Source: a candidate division KSB1 bacterium (lineage in GTDB: Bacteria > Electryoneota > RPQS01). Taken from it: a DNA stretch of 64,000 nucleotides. A program made the translations under genes and the position numbers. Positions 53,199 to 62,266 of this stretch are shown one piece after another (position 1 is the first letter of the stretch; every line of letters begins with the position of its first letter). The DNA lies in assembly GCA_016214895.1 (NCBI GenBank), contig JACRMR010000003.1:186001-250000 (forward strand), given 5' to 3'. The notes beneath the pieces are model-generated. The model was not told the origin of the DNA and did no database searches. It saw only the letters and a program-made list of their open reading frames with translations.

Positions 53199-54947
53199 TT
53201 ACTTGAGCAGCATCATGCGGTGCACGACGTTGGTGGAGGGTCCGGTCAGGCGGACGAGATAGGTGCCTGAGGGCAATGCGCCGGCCTCGAAATTCAGCGT
53301 GTGCTCTCCGGCCGCGAAAACCTCATCTGCCAGTGTCGCCACATTTCGGCCGGTCAGGTCGAAGACATTCAGCCGGACCTGTCCGGCAGCAGGCAGGTTG
53401 AAGGAGATGCGGGTGGACGGATTGAACGGATTCGGCGCGTTGCTGATGCTGCGAGGGTCTCCCCCTGTGGACTCGAATGCGACCTGTTGGATTTCGGGCG
53501 AGCTGGTGGGTTTGTGCAGCCAATTGTGTTTGTTCATCTGGATCTGATCGATCGAGTACGTGGTGACCTCGCCTCCCGGCCAGGTGACTTCGCAGTTGAT
53601 CACGGACGACTTCATGACGGATTCGCTGACCAGCGTAATCGCGGCGCCATTGCCGCTGTTCATGCTGGCCAGACTCGCGGAGGAGCCGATGTCCTTATCG
53701 TGCTCGAAATCGAAGCGGACCTGGCAATTGGGGAGCGGCGTGCAATCATTGGGACCGCAGAGGTGCAGGACCACGAATTCATGATCGAGGGTGGTGTTAT
53801 TGCGATAGAGCCGGACGCCAAGACCTTCCTGCGCGATGGCGAGATCGGGATCCGCGTCGCCGTCGCAGTCGCCCCAGGCGGCTCCGTTATTGCGGTCGGC
53901 GCGCTGGGCGATGCCCATCTCTTCGGCGACATCCGACCACGGCAGATCGGGGCCGGGGTTCTTGAGGAGCGCACAGCCGTAACCCATCTTGCGCAGGACG
54001 AACAGCTCTTTGGTGCCGTCCATGTTGGCGTCCACCGCGCAGGCGTAAACGCCCTGTTCGGCGAGATTACGTACATTCAGCTCGTCGGTGACGGACTTGT
54101 AGTTGTGCCAGCCGTTATCGGGGTAATAACAGAGCAGATGAGTGTTCTCGGGCGAGCCGGGGGAGAACAGATCGAGTTTGTGGTCGCCGTTGAAATCGAA
54201 CCAGCAGGAACCGGTGGAGCCCATGTGTTTGGGCAGATCGACGCGGTTGGTCCAGTCGAGCAGATTTCCGTCCACATTCATGTACAGGCGCGGGCCTTGA
54301 TCGACGCGGTGGGCGCCGAGGAAGAGATCGAGGTCGCCGTCGGCATCCCAGTCCACCCAGTTCATGGCGCCGATTTCGATATCCGGCGTGGGCAGCTCGT
54401 CACTGCGCACCTGATTGAACTCGGTGGTTTCCTGGCGGAGGACGGTCATCCCGCTTTCCTCCGTTTCGCCGTTGCTGAGGATCAGGTCGAGCTGTCCGTC
54501 ATGGTCCTGATCGACCCACGCGGTGCTGCGCACGGGGATTCCGGTGCCGCTGAGATTCAAGTTAACCGGCTGGAAACGCTGTCCGCCGATTTGACGGAAG
54601 AGCTGGACGCGGATACCGGTCTCGACGAGGCAGAGCAGGTCGAGGGATCCGTCCTGGTCGAAATCCACGAATTCCGCGGATTTCACGTCGGTGACCCCGG
54701 TCAAGCTGGCGGATTCCGTAACGTTGAGGAAGCTCCCGCGGTGGCTCTGATAGAGCGCGCTTTCGGAGCCATTGTGGCCGCCGACGAACAGGTCTTGATC
54801 GCCGTCGCTGTCGATGTCTCCCCAGGCCACGCAGGCGGCATTTTCGGGGCAATTTTCGAGTTGGAGGGAGATTTCCTGGAAATCCCAGGCGAAGGCATTC
54901 AGCGCACAGAGGGCGAGCACAAGGGGCAGGGTCATCAGCCGTTTCAT
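53199..54947 (-). CDS. FG-GAP/VCBS repeat protein with UnbV domain and T9SS tail
   Basis: A 582-residue secreted protein. The ATG at 54947 follows AGGAGA and gives a signal peptide ending in NAFAW. At least seven calcium-binding loops of the form D-x-D-x-D-G-x-x-D-L are visible (DIDSDGDQDLFVGG, DFDQDGSLDLL, DQDHDGQLDLIL, DWDADGDLDLFLG, DFNGDHKLDLF, DANMDGTKELFV, DCDGDADPDLAI), indicating an FG-GAP beta-propeller. Next comes an ASPIC/UnbV-type domain (about 385-490) with VTWPGGEVTTYSI. The C-terminal type IX sorting domain has NAPNPFNPSTRISF, DLTGRNVATL and terminal RMMLLK. It is probably a surface or released binding protein. Confidence 0.9.
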   Translation of the reverse strand: MKRLMTLPLVLALCALNAFAWDFQEISLQLENCPENAACVAWGDIDSDGDQDLFVGGHNGSESALYQSHRGSFLNVTESASLTGVTDVKSAEFVDFDQDGSLDLLCLVETGIRVQLFRQIGGQRFQPVNLNLSGTGIPVRSTAWVDQDHDGQLDLILSNGETEESGMTVLRQETTEFNQVRSDELPTPDIEIGAMNWVDWDADGDLDLFLGAHRVDQGPRLYMNVDGNLLDWTNRVDLPKHMGSTGSCWFDFNGDHKLDLFSPGSPENTHLLCYYPDNGWHNYKSVTDELNVRNLAEQGVYACAVDANMDGTKELFVLRKMGYGCALLKNPGPDLPWSDVAEEMGIAQRADRNNGAAWGDCDGDADPDLAIAQEGLGVRLYRNNTTLDHEFVVLHLCGPNDCTPLPNCQVRFDFEHDKDIGSSASLASMNSGNGAAITLVSESVMKSSVINCEVTWPGGEVTTYSIDQIQMNKHNWLHKPTSSPEIQQVAFESTGGDPRSISNAPNPFNPSTRISFNLPAAGQVRLNVFDLTGRNVATLADEVFAAGEHTLNFEAGALPSGTYLVRLTGPSTNVVHRMMLLK

Positions 54948-55507
54948 CGTTTCTCCTTTCGTCGGTCGAGTCGCACGCTCGGCGCGCGAATCTTCCGTCA
55001 TCATGCGTATCAGTGCAAACCACAGCAACAAATCAGATCAGGGAATTTGGGGTTTGAATCTCCTTTGCAGGTTTGAATTTGGCAACGCGACGCGATATTT
55101 CCGGTCTCGGTAGGCAATCAGGCAAGAGCTGCACCAGCGAGGATGAGGCTCAGGATCCGGGTTAAGTTGAATGTCGAATCAGTTTGGACAACGGACCCGT
55201 GCGTGGGTATGCTGGAGGATTACAACGGGTTGTTGAAATGCCCGAATGAAAACAACCGCAGGTTTGAATTCGTCAACATGAATGGAGTGTGACCGCCGCG
55301 GGAAACGGGGGCGAAACAGGCGAGGTGCGGAATCGGAGTTGGCTTGGAGAGCATGCGGAGCGGGCAATTGATCACATTGGATGAAGGTCAGAGCACAAAG
55401 CCTGCCAACGACGTCCTTGCGGAATGCAAGGCCGGAGTTCGGATGCTGTTGACGTGCTCAGGGTATCCATTTGGAGCGGAAGGCCGAAGTGGAATAGCCG
55501 ATGCGAA
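54948..55507. other. Long intergenic region with short direct repeats
   Basis: About 560 bases with no credible gene; the 101-codon frame at 55344-55649 has no ribosome site or family resemblance. It contains a 13-base direct repeat, GCAGGTTTGAATT, at about 55066 and 55258, with related GGTTTGAAT at 55053. It should hold the promoter of the FG-GAP gene, but none was recognised. Confidence 0.45.
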
Positions 55508-55532
55508 GCAGGCGGCCCGGTGGGTCGCCTGC
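55508..55532 (-). terminator. 11-bp hairpin after CheW-CZB gene
   Basis: GCAGGCGGCCC - GGT - GGGTCGCCTGC with one G-T pair, 53 bases past the stop at 55585; same hairpin type as 9511 and 40323. Confidence 0.5.
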
Positions 55533-55584
55533 CTGATTAAGGCCGTTTGCGGAAGCGTGAGCCGCGGCCGTGGCCGTCGATACG

Positions 55585-56397
55585 TCACGCGTATTCGGTC
55601 TGTGGGATCAGCTGCGGATAGAGCTGTGCGGGGTCGAGCAGCATGGTGAATTTGCCGCGCGATTTTTCGGCGACGAGTCCGACCAGACCGGGGAACTGTT
55701 CGATGGCGGGGATGGAATCGGGCGCCTGAATCTCGTCGTCGGCGCAGCGAATGACCGCATTGATTTCATCGACGGCGACGCCGAGCGTACAGGCGGAGCT
55801 GCCGACAATGACGAGTGTGGGGCGGGCGCTGGCGATGACGTACTCGCAGGCCTCCGCAAAAATACCGATGAGTTGGTTTAGACTCGTGCTGCGCACGTCT
55901 TCGATCATACGCAGCGCGCTCTGCTGTTGGCCGTCAGCGAGTTCGCGGGACACGCGTTCGGCGAGCGCGTGGATGAGTTTGTGGGGCTGGTTGAAGCGTT
56001 TGATGATGCGATCCAGAAACGGATCGTCGGTTGAGTAGCTGTCATACCAGAGTCCGAACTTGCATTGATGGGGATCGGTGGTCAGTTTGAATTCGCGGTT
56101 TTCGCGGACGGATGCTTCGAGTTCTTTCAACCAGTTTTCGTGATCTTGCTGGCGGGCTTTCAGGGTTTCGACGAGTACGGCGGCCTTGTCCTGGCGCGAT
56201 TCGAAGCCGAATTTCCGGCGCAGGTCAAAGACGGGGATGGTGCGGTCGCGCAACAGGATGACGCCGAGGTTATCGGGTGCGGCCTGCGGGACGGCGTGGA
56301 CGTCGGGCATTCGCAACATTTCTTTGACATATTCGATTTCAAAGCCGAACATTTCATTACCGACTTTGAAGGTGACCCATTGGGATTCGGCGGGCAT
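55585..56397 (-). CDS. CheW-like protein with an inserted CZB zinc-binding domain
   Basis: A 270-residue protein. The start at 56397 follows CCGGAG with eight bases spacing. Residues about 1-70 match the first half of a CheW domain (FKVGNEMFGFEIEYVKEMLRM, VILLRDRTIPVFDLRRKFG). Residues about 85-165 form a CZB (chemoreceptor zinc-binding) domain with the ligand set H in DHENW, C in CKFGLWY and the two histidines of PHKLIHALAE. The CheW fold then resumes (about 190-265, LVIVGSSACTLGVAVDEINAVI, FPGLVGLVAEKSRG and FTMLLDPAQLY). So the zinc sensor is inserted into the scaffold protein rather than at the end of a receptor. It is transcribed alone; no receptor or kinase gene is next to it. Confidence 0.87.
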   Translation of the reverse strand: MPAESQWVTFKVGNEMFGFEIEYVKEMLRMPDVHAVPQAAPDNLGVILLRDRTIPVFDLRRKFGFESRQDKAAVLVETLKARQQDHENWLKELEASVRENREFKLTTDPHQCKFGLWYDSYSTDDPFLDRIIKRFNQPHKLIHALAERVSRELADGQQQSALRMIEDVRSTSLNQLIGIFAEACEYVIASARPTLVIVGSSACTLGVAVDEINAVIRCADDEIQAPDSIPAIEQFPGLVGLVAEKSRGKFTMLLDPAQLYPQLIPQTEYA

Positions 56398-56599
56398 GGC
56401 TGGGCTCCGGTGTGTAGTACTGGCGACATATCGAACAGGATGGAGCGAGAAGTGTGCCGAAGGGGGGCGGCGAACGGGGAATGCGCGCCTTGCCGCCCGG
56501 TTGTCGCCGCCGTTGTCAGCGGGCACCGGCGCGCCGAGAACTTCGAGCGCGGTTGCTGGCAGTGTAGTCTACGGAACCGGCCGATTGGAAGGCCAAGCA

Positions 56600-56628
56600 A
56601 ACGGCCACGGAGGAAATCCGTGGCCGTT
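56600..56628 (-). terminator. 12-bp hairpin after beta-helix T9SS gene
   Basis: AACGGCCACGGA paired with TCCGTGGCCGTT over a GGAAA loop, 38 bases past the stop at 56666; TTTGCTTGG follows on the minus strand and GTTCTTGTTT on the plus strand. Confidence 0.65.
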
Positions 56629-56665
56629 GTTCTTGTTTGCCTATCGCAGAGTGGAGCCGCGCCAG

Positions 56666-58309
56666 CTACTTCAGAAAGAGCAGCTTTCTGAATTGCGCGT
56701 GATGGCGGTCTGCGACGCGCAGGAAATATATCCCGGTCGCTACTGAGGCGGGGGGGCGGTAGGTGACGATCTGACTCGACAATGGGCCTTCCTGAATGAG
56801 TGCGGCGCGGCGTCCGAGTAGATCGAACAGTTCCATGCGAAACGACTCCGTCGTGAATCCGGCGATGGCGATGTGGAAAGCGCTGTTGAAAGGGTTTGGA
56901 TAGACGGCGAGGATGTCCCACGTGGAAAGCACCTCCGGCGGCGAGCCATTCACGGTGTTGAATGTCGTGTCGGGAGGAGCGGTGAGCCAGGGCGAAAACT
57001 GGACTCCGACCCACAAAACGGTATCTCCGCGACCCTGCGGGTTCAGTGTCGGGTGGTACGGTCCGGACACGTCGCCCCACCAGTTATTGCGGGCATTAAC
57101 GGAATCCGGACCATTGAAGAAAGGGGTGATAGTCTGACCGGAGTTTCCTCGAATGATATTGGAATCGATAGTGGGTTGGGCACCGCTGACCGCAACGCAC
57201 ACCGAGCCATATGTGGAGTCTTCCGACAGATTGCTGTCAAACACATTGTGGTGAATGTGCGGTCTCGCTCCGGCATAGGCGTACACGACTCCGCCGTGGC
57301 GATTTATGTTATTACGAAACACGTTGTAGGCAATCTGGCTGGGCCCGTGAGCCGCGCTCAGCGTTCCAGTCGTCACTTCAGCAAGGAGGTTCTCGAAAAT
57401 GTTGCCCACGACATATCCGGGGTGCCTGTTGTCGGTATCGATCGTGAGTGAATGCTGTGTGGTCCGGTTGTTCCGGAAATGATTCCCGGTGATAGTGCAA
57501 TTTCCGCGCACCACTTCAAGATCGCAGGCGCCTTCCAGGGCCTGGGCGTACAGCGAGTTCTCTTCAAATAAACAGTTGGATACGTGGCCGAGACACTCCC
57601 AGAAACTCAGTCCTCCCGATATGCCGATTCCGTGCGCGAATCGGCAGGAATCAATCGTTGCATCCGCGTGGTCCACCCACATCCCGGGTCCGAGAGCGCC
57701 GCATTGGTTGCTGTCGAAGTCGCAACCGTTCACGCGCAATGAACAGAACGGCGCGTACACAGCCCCGCCGTAGTATTCAGCAAAGCAACGGGTGAAGCGG
57801 CAATGGTCAAGCGTCAGGAGGCCATGCAACTCAAACGCGGGGAAGACGATGGCAGCTCCTCCACCCACTTGAGCTTCGCAGTTCATAAATCGACAATGCT
57901 CGATTGTCACCGCGCTGAGAAAGGAGTATACGCCTCCGCCGGCGATTTGGTCTTGATGACCCCAACGCGTACCCCGTCCACTTTCGATTGTGAGCCCGAT
58001 CAATCTGCTCCGGCGGTCCTCTCCATAGGCGTAAACGAAACAGCTAACCGTATCCGTGCGATTGGAGTCGGGGCGAATGATCGTGCTGCCAATGTGAGTC
58101 GAGTCGAGGTCGAGCAGAAACTCGCTGGCGATCACGACCGACTTGCCGTAGAGGACAGTCGTTTCGGTGTACACGCCATCATGGATGAGCACAGTGTCGC
58201 CGTCGGAACACTGGGCTACCGTGGAGTCGATAGAGGTTCCAATCTCGACACCGTGAGTCACGCCGAACGAGACGCTAGCACAAGCAAAGAGAAGTATCAG
58301 GTAGGGCAT
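56666..58309 (-). CDS. T9SS-sorted right-handed beta-helix protein
   Basis: A 547-residue secreted protein. The start at 58309 was chosen because it gives the signal peptide and lies just downstream of the terminator at 58327-58354. Residues about 20-60 carry the typical opening of parallel beta-helix proteins (IDSTVAQCSDGDTVLIHDGVYTET). Repeated coils of 20-30 residues with N-x-F-x-x-N turns (CLFEENSLYAQ, NHFRNNRTTQ, NVFDSNLSED) continue to about 420, ending with NARNNWWGDVSGPYHP. The last 85 residues are a type IX sorting domain with VYPNPFNSAFHIAI, ELFDLLGRRAAL and terminal KLLFLK. Some beta-helix proteins are polysaccharide lyases, but no catalytic residues could be assigned. Confidence 0.88.
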   Translation of the reverse strand: MPYLILLFACASVSFGVTHGVEIGTSIDSTVAQCSDGDTVLIHDGVYTETTVLYGKSVVIASEFLLDLDSTHIGSTIIRPDSNRTDTVSCFVYAYGEDRRSRLIGLTIESGRGTRWGHQDQIAGGGVYSFLSAVTIEHCRFMNCEAQVGGGAAIVFPAFELHGLLTLDHCRFTRCFAEYYGGAVYAPFCSLRVNGCDFDSNQCGALGPGMWVDHADATIDSCRFAHGIGISGGLSFWECLGHVSNCLFEENSLYAQALEGACDLEVVRGNCTITGNHFRNNRTTQHSLTIDTDNRHPGYVVGNIFENLLAEVTTGTLSAAHGPSQIAYNVFRNNINRHGGVVYAYAGARPHIHHNVFDSNLSEDSTYGSVCVAVSGAQPTIDSNIIRGNSGQTITPFFNGPDSVNARNNWWGDVSGPYHPTLNPQGRGDTVLWVGVQFSPWLTAPPDTTFNTVNGSPPEVLSTWDILAVYPNPFNSAFHIAIAGFTTESFRMELFDLLGRRAALIQEGPLSSQIVTYRPPASVATGIYFLRVADRHHAQFRKLLFLK

Positions 58310-58326
58310 GGCTGGATCGGTAGAGA

Positions 58327-58354
58327 AGAAAGCCCGGCGTCGGCCGGGCTTTCT
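58327..58354 (-). terminator. Intrinsic terminator of small orphan gene
   Basis: A 12-pair stem (AGAAAGCCCGGC / GCCGGGCTTTCT with offset) and GTCG loop, starting four bases past the stop at 58358 and followed by TTTCTTCTC on the minus strand. Confidence 0.75.
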
Positions 58355-58357
58355 CAC

Positions 58358-58768
58358 TTAGTTTCCTCCCCCGCCACTGCAAAGCTGTATGGGAGGTGAT
58401 TGCGCGTCTTGACCCCATACCCATGCCTTTGCAACGCCGCTCGTCACGTCCGCAAATGAGATGAACTCATAGGTGTCGACGGTAAGCGGTTCCGTATCGC
58501 AACATGTCCCACCGGCGGATATCGAACAGCTTGCGACGTTGTTACCATCCAGCCGGATCGCAGCAAACATCCCGCCAATTGTCGGTGCCTTAATGCCGAC
58601 CTTATGAGTTTGCGTCGTACCCACAAAGTTTTCTGTTTGTGTAGTCTGTCCGACTCCGTGTTGGTGATACAAGAGGAAAGCGTGCGCGAAGCCTGCCAAC
58701 AGGAAGACGACTGTCACCACGGCCGCAGTCGTCAGCGGCAGGTACTTGGAACCATTCGAGTGTTCCAT
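58358..58768 (-). CDS. Small membrane-anchored or secreted protein of unknown function
   Basis: A 136-residue protein that I do not recognise. The start at 58768 lies close to GGAG-type sequence and gives an N-terminal hydrophobic helix (residues about 12-36, AAVVTVVFLLAGFAHAFLL) that anchors it or acts as signal. The rest is a small polar domain of about 100 residues with five cysteines (CSISAGGTCC and a final C in LCSGGGGN), so disulfides are likely in the periplasm or outside. It has its own promoter (58814-58842) and its own terminator, so it is an independent, probably real gene. Confidence 0.72.
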   Translation of the reverse strand: MEHSNGSKYLPLTTAAVVTVVFLLAGFAHAFLLYHQHGVGQTTQTENFVGTTQTHKVGIKAPTIGGMFAAIRLDGNNVASCSISAGGTCCDTEPLTVDTYEFISFADVTSGVAKAWVWGQDAQSPPIQLCSGGGGN

Positions 58769-58813
58769 ACTCCACTTCACTCCACTTCCTTTCGTGACAA
58801 AGAAACTTACGCG

Positions 58814-58842
58814 AATATACGCTTTACCAACGAGGAAATCAA
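58814..58842 (-). promoter_or_regulatory. Promoter of small orphan gene
   Basis: On the minus strand TTGATT, a 17-base spacer and TATATT; predicted start near 58807, about 40 bases before the ATG at 58768. Confidence 0.6.
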
Positions 58843-58974
58843 GACCATCTGGCTGCTCCACGAGAATTCAAATCTGTCAGGAAACGGCACAGAGCGCCAG
58901 TGGAACATCTGTTCCTGTGCCTCTCCTCTTTCCTAAGTCCAGCATTTTCAGTGGTCGTGGTATGCATTTTCGAG

Positions 58975-59003
58975 TTGAACTTGGGAACTTTTGTTGTTAT
59001 ATT
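58975..59003 (+). promoter_or_regulatory. groES-groEL promoter
   Basis: TTGAAC, a 17-base spacer and TATATT; predicted start near 59010, three bases before the CIRCE element. Confidence 0.7.
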
Positions 59004-59012
59004 GTAGTCTGA

Positions 59013-59039
59013 TTAGCAGTCACCGGGATAGAGTGCTAA
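59013..59039 (+). promoter_or_regulatory. CIRCE element (HrcA operator)
   Basis: TTAGCAGTC - 9 bases - GAGTGCTAA. It differs from the CIRCE consensus TTAGCACTC-N9-GAGTGCTAA at one base of the left arm. Its place just after the promoter predicts HrcA repression of groESL outside heat shock. hrcA itself is not in the window. Confidence 0.85.
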
Positions 59040-59050
59040 CAGCAGACTGA

Positions 59051-59086
59051 CCCCCTTTGGTCCCCCAATTGGATGTGGGGGGAAAG
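59051..59086. repeat. Dispersed GC palindrome, family A copy 2
   Basis: CCCCCTTTGGTCCCCC, then ATTGGATGTGGGGGGA; lies in the long groES leader between CIRCE and the start codon. A family B-like element (C7-TAT-C8 ... GGAGGGGGA) follows at 59137-59169. Confidence 0.6.
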
Positions 59087-59222
59087 AAGCAGCTCGATTC
59101 CAGTCGGCATGCAGAAGTCGCGAACCCGGGTCGGCGGCCCCCCCTATCCCCCCCGTGAACGGAGGGGGACCCGAGCAGCAAAGATCGCGCACGGCTGTGC
59201 GGGCGCTGCCTCCGTATTCCAC

Positions 59223-59250
59223 GTTTCAAGTTTGAAGTTTCAAGTTTTCT
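59223..59250 (+). repeat. Short direct-repeat leader before groES
   Basis: TTTCAAGTTTGAAGTTTCAAG, 40 bases before the groES ATG; same word family as the secG leader. Confidence 0.55.
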
Positions 59251-59286
59251 TCCCACCGACAACCAATTCACACAGGAGTCCCCCCC

Positions 59287-59583
59287 ATGAAGATTCGTCC
59301 GATTGACGAGCGCGCATTGATTAAGCCGCTCAAAGAAGAAGAGCGCAAGGTTGGCAGCATTATCATTCCTGATACGGCGAAAGAGCGTCCGCAGATGGGC
59401 GAAGTGGTCGCGCTGGGCGATGACATCGAAGTCGCGGATCGCAAGCAGAAAAAGATGTCGGAAGTCTTGAAGGTCGGCGATCAGATCGTCTATGCGCGCT
59501 ACGGCGGTACGGAGATCAAGATGGACGATCAGGAGTACCTGCTCGTGGGCCGCAATGACATTCTGGCGGTCGTGCAGAAGTGA
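59287..59583 (+). CDS. groES: Co-chaperonin GroES
   Basis: A 98-residue co-chaperonin forming the heptameric lid of GroEL. It starts MKIRPIDERALIKPL and has the mobile loop near residues 16-32 (EEERKVGSIIIPDTAKERP, here with a SIIIP hydrophobic contact) and the closing VGRNDILAVVQK. Slightly unusual is the insertion-like IEVADRKQKKMSEVLKVGDQI region. The ATG follows AGGAG. It is the first gene of the heat-shock operon, with a leader of almost 280 bases containing CIRCE and two GC palindromes. Confidence 0.97.
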   Translation: MKIRPIDERALIKPLKEEERKVGSIIIPDTAKERPQMGEVVALGDDIEVADRKQKKMSEVLKVGDQIVYARYGGTEIKMDDQEYLLVGRNDILAVVQK

Positions 59584-59630
59584 ATGGGGATGTGAGCGGC
59601 CGCTGAGTCGATTCGGGTCGGCGTGCCATT

Positions 59631-59663
59631 CCCCCCTTGATCCCCCCACAGCGTGGGGGGAAA
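59631..59663. repeat. Dispersed GC palindrome, family A copy 3
   Basis: CCCCCCTTGA followed by a perfect 9-bp inverted repeat (TCCCCCCAC and GTGGGGGGA) between groES and groEL; nearly identical to the copy at 3206-3245. Confidence 0.7.
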
Positions 59664-59695
59664 CCAGAACAGACAACAACACAAAGGAAACATAA

Positions 59696-61345
<1,650 letters not shown>

Positions 61346-61645
61346 TCTCGTAGGGGCGGGTCCGCGACCCGCCCGTAACGCCGAGCAGGAATTCCCTCGC
61401 ACTATCGTCGCCGAGCAGGGATTCCTTCCCTGCCGGAAGTGGTGAACAACCGTAGCGACCGCCTTGGCGGGCGAGTCAAGGATTCGTAGTACCGCATGGC
61501 GTGCGCTCGGAGCGACAGACTAAGGTAGGGGCAGCCCCGTGTGGCTGCCCCTATTCTGTTGTCGGCGAGTCGGATTTCTCCGGATTCAGGACCCGCTGGC
61601 ATCGGGTTTGCACACAAACCATGGTCAATAGCGGAGGCAAAGGTA
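61346..61645. repeat. Intergenic region packed with dispersed palindromes
   Basis: After groEL come a 9-bp hairpin (61354-61374, GGGCGGGTC/GACCCGCCC), a truncated family C copy (61379-61400), a full reversed family C copy (61409-61438) and an 11-bp hairpin (61526-61553, GGGGCAGCC core). One of the hairpins probably terminates groESL, but none has a U-tract. No gene is seen. Confidence 0.6.
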
Positions 61646-62056
61646 ATGGCGATTCAATGGGTAGACAGCATGGCCACGGGTTTGGCCTGGCAGGACGAGC
61701 AGCATCAGAAGTTGATCCATCACGTCAATGTTTTTCTGGAGGCGATGGGTCGGCGTGAGGGGCAGGAGGAAGTCGGAAAGCTGCTGACGTTTTTGCAGGA
61801 ATACGCCGTGGAGCACTTTGGCCACGAAGAAACCTGGATGCGCGAACACAGCGACCCGGAGCTGAAGCACCATCACACGGAGCACGAGCGGCTGCTCGAA
61901 GAGCTGAACAAATTCGTGGCGGACTTCAGTAGTCACGGCGGCTCAACGATGCTGGTGATGCATGTCCAGAGCTGGATGCGCGACTGGATACTCCATCACG
62001 TGATCTTGGAGGACCGGAAGATGGCGGGCTTTGCGCGCGCCAACGGCCTAAGCTGA
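61646..62056 (+). CDS. Bacteriohemerythrin
   Basis: A 136-residue four-helix-bundle protein. The start at 61646 follows GGAGG with eight bases spacing. The di-iron ligands expected for hemerythrin are in place: H20 (DEQHQKLI), H57/H60-E61 (HFGHEE), H75-H76 with H80 (HHHTEH) and H117 with D123 (HHVILED). The N-terminal W-x-D-S-x-x-T-G-L-A-W-x-D-E-Q-H pattern is typical of bacteriohemerythrins, which bind O2 reversibly for storage, sensing or delivery. Single-domain, cytoplasmic. A strong terminator follows. Confidence 0.93.
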   Translation: MAIQWVDSMATGLAWQDEQHQKLIHHVNVFLEAMGRREGQEEVGKLLTFLQEYAVEHFGHEETWMREHSDPELKHHHTEHERLLEELNKFVADFSSHGGSTMLVMHVQSWMRDWILHHVILEDRKMAGFARANGLS

Positions 62057-62092
62057 GGCCTGCGCGCAGCGTTGCGGCATACGGGAATGTAC

Positions 62093-62130
62093 AACCGGGC
62101 GAGTCGTGAGACTCGCCCGGTTCTTGTTTG
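62093..62130 (+). terminator. 13-bp hairpin terminator of hemerythrin gene
   Basis: Perfect stem AACCGGGCGAGTC / GACTCGCCCGGTT with a GTGA loop, followed by CTTGTTTG. Beyond it (62150-62250) lie further GC-rich inverted repeats (GACCCCGCTCGGGGT and GACCCCGCTTGGGGT). Confidence 0.7.
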
Positions 62131-62266
62131 TGCAAAATTGTTTGTCTGTTGCGGCGGGGTCTGGAGACCCCGCTCGGGGTGATTACGCTCAGGGGACCCC
62201 GCTTGGGGTGCGCGGGGGTCGGCCACGCCGGGCCGACTCTACGATGGATTTTGGACGGGGTGAGGG

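Noticed and set aside
53301-55076. 591-codon plus-strand frame antisense to the FG-GAP gene
   Set aside because: Composition artefact; the minus strand has signal peptide, calcium loops and sorting domain.
55344-55649. 101-codon plus-strand frame
   Set aside because: No ribosome site or family match, and it overlaps a hairpin and the end of the CheW-CZB gene.
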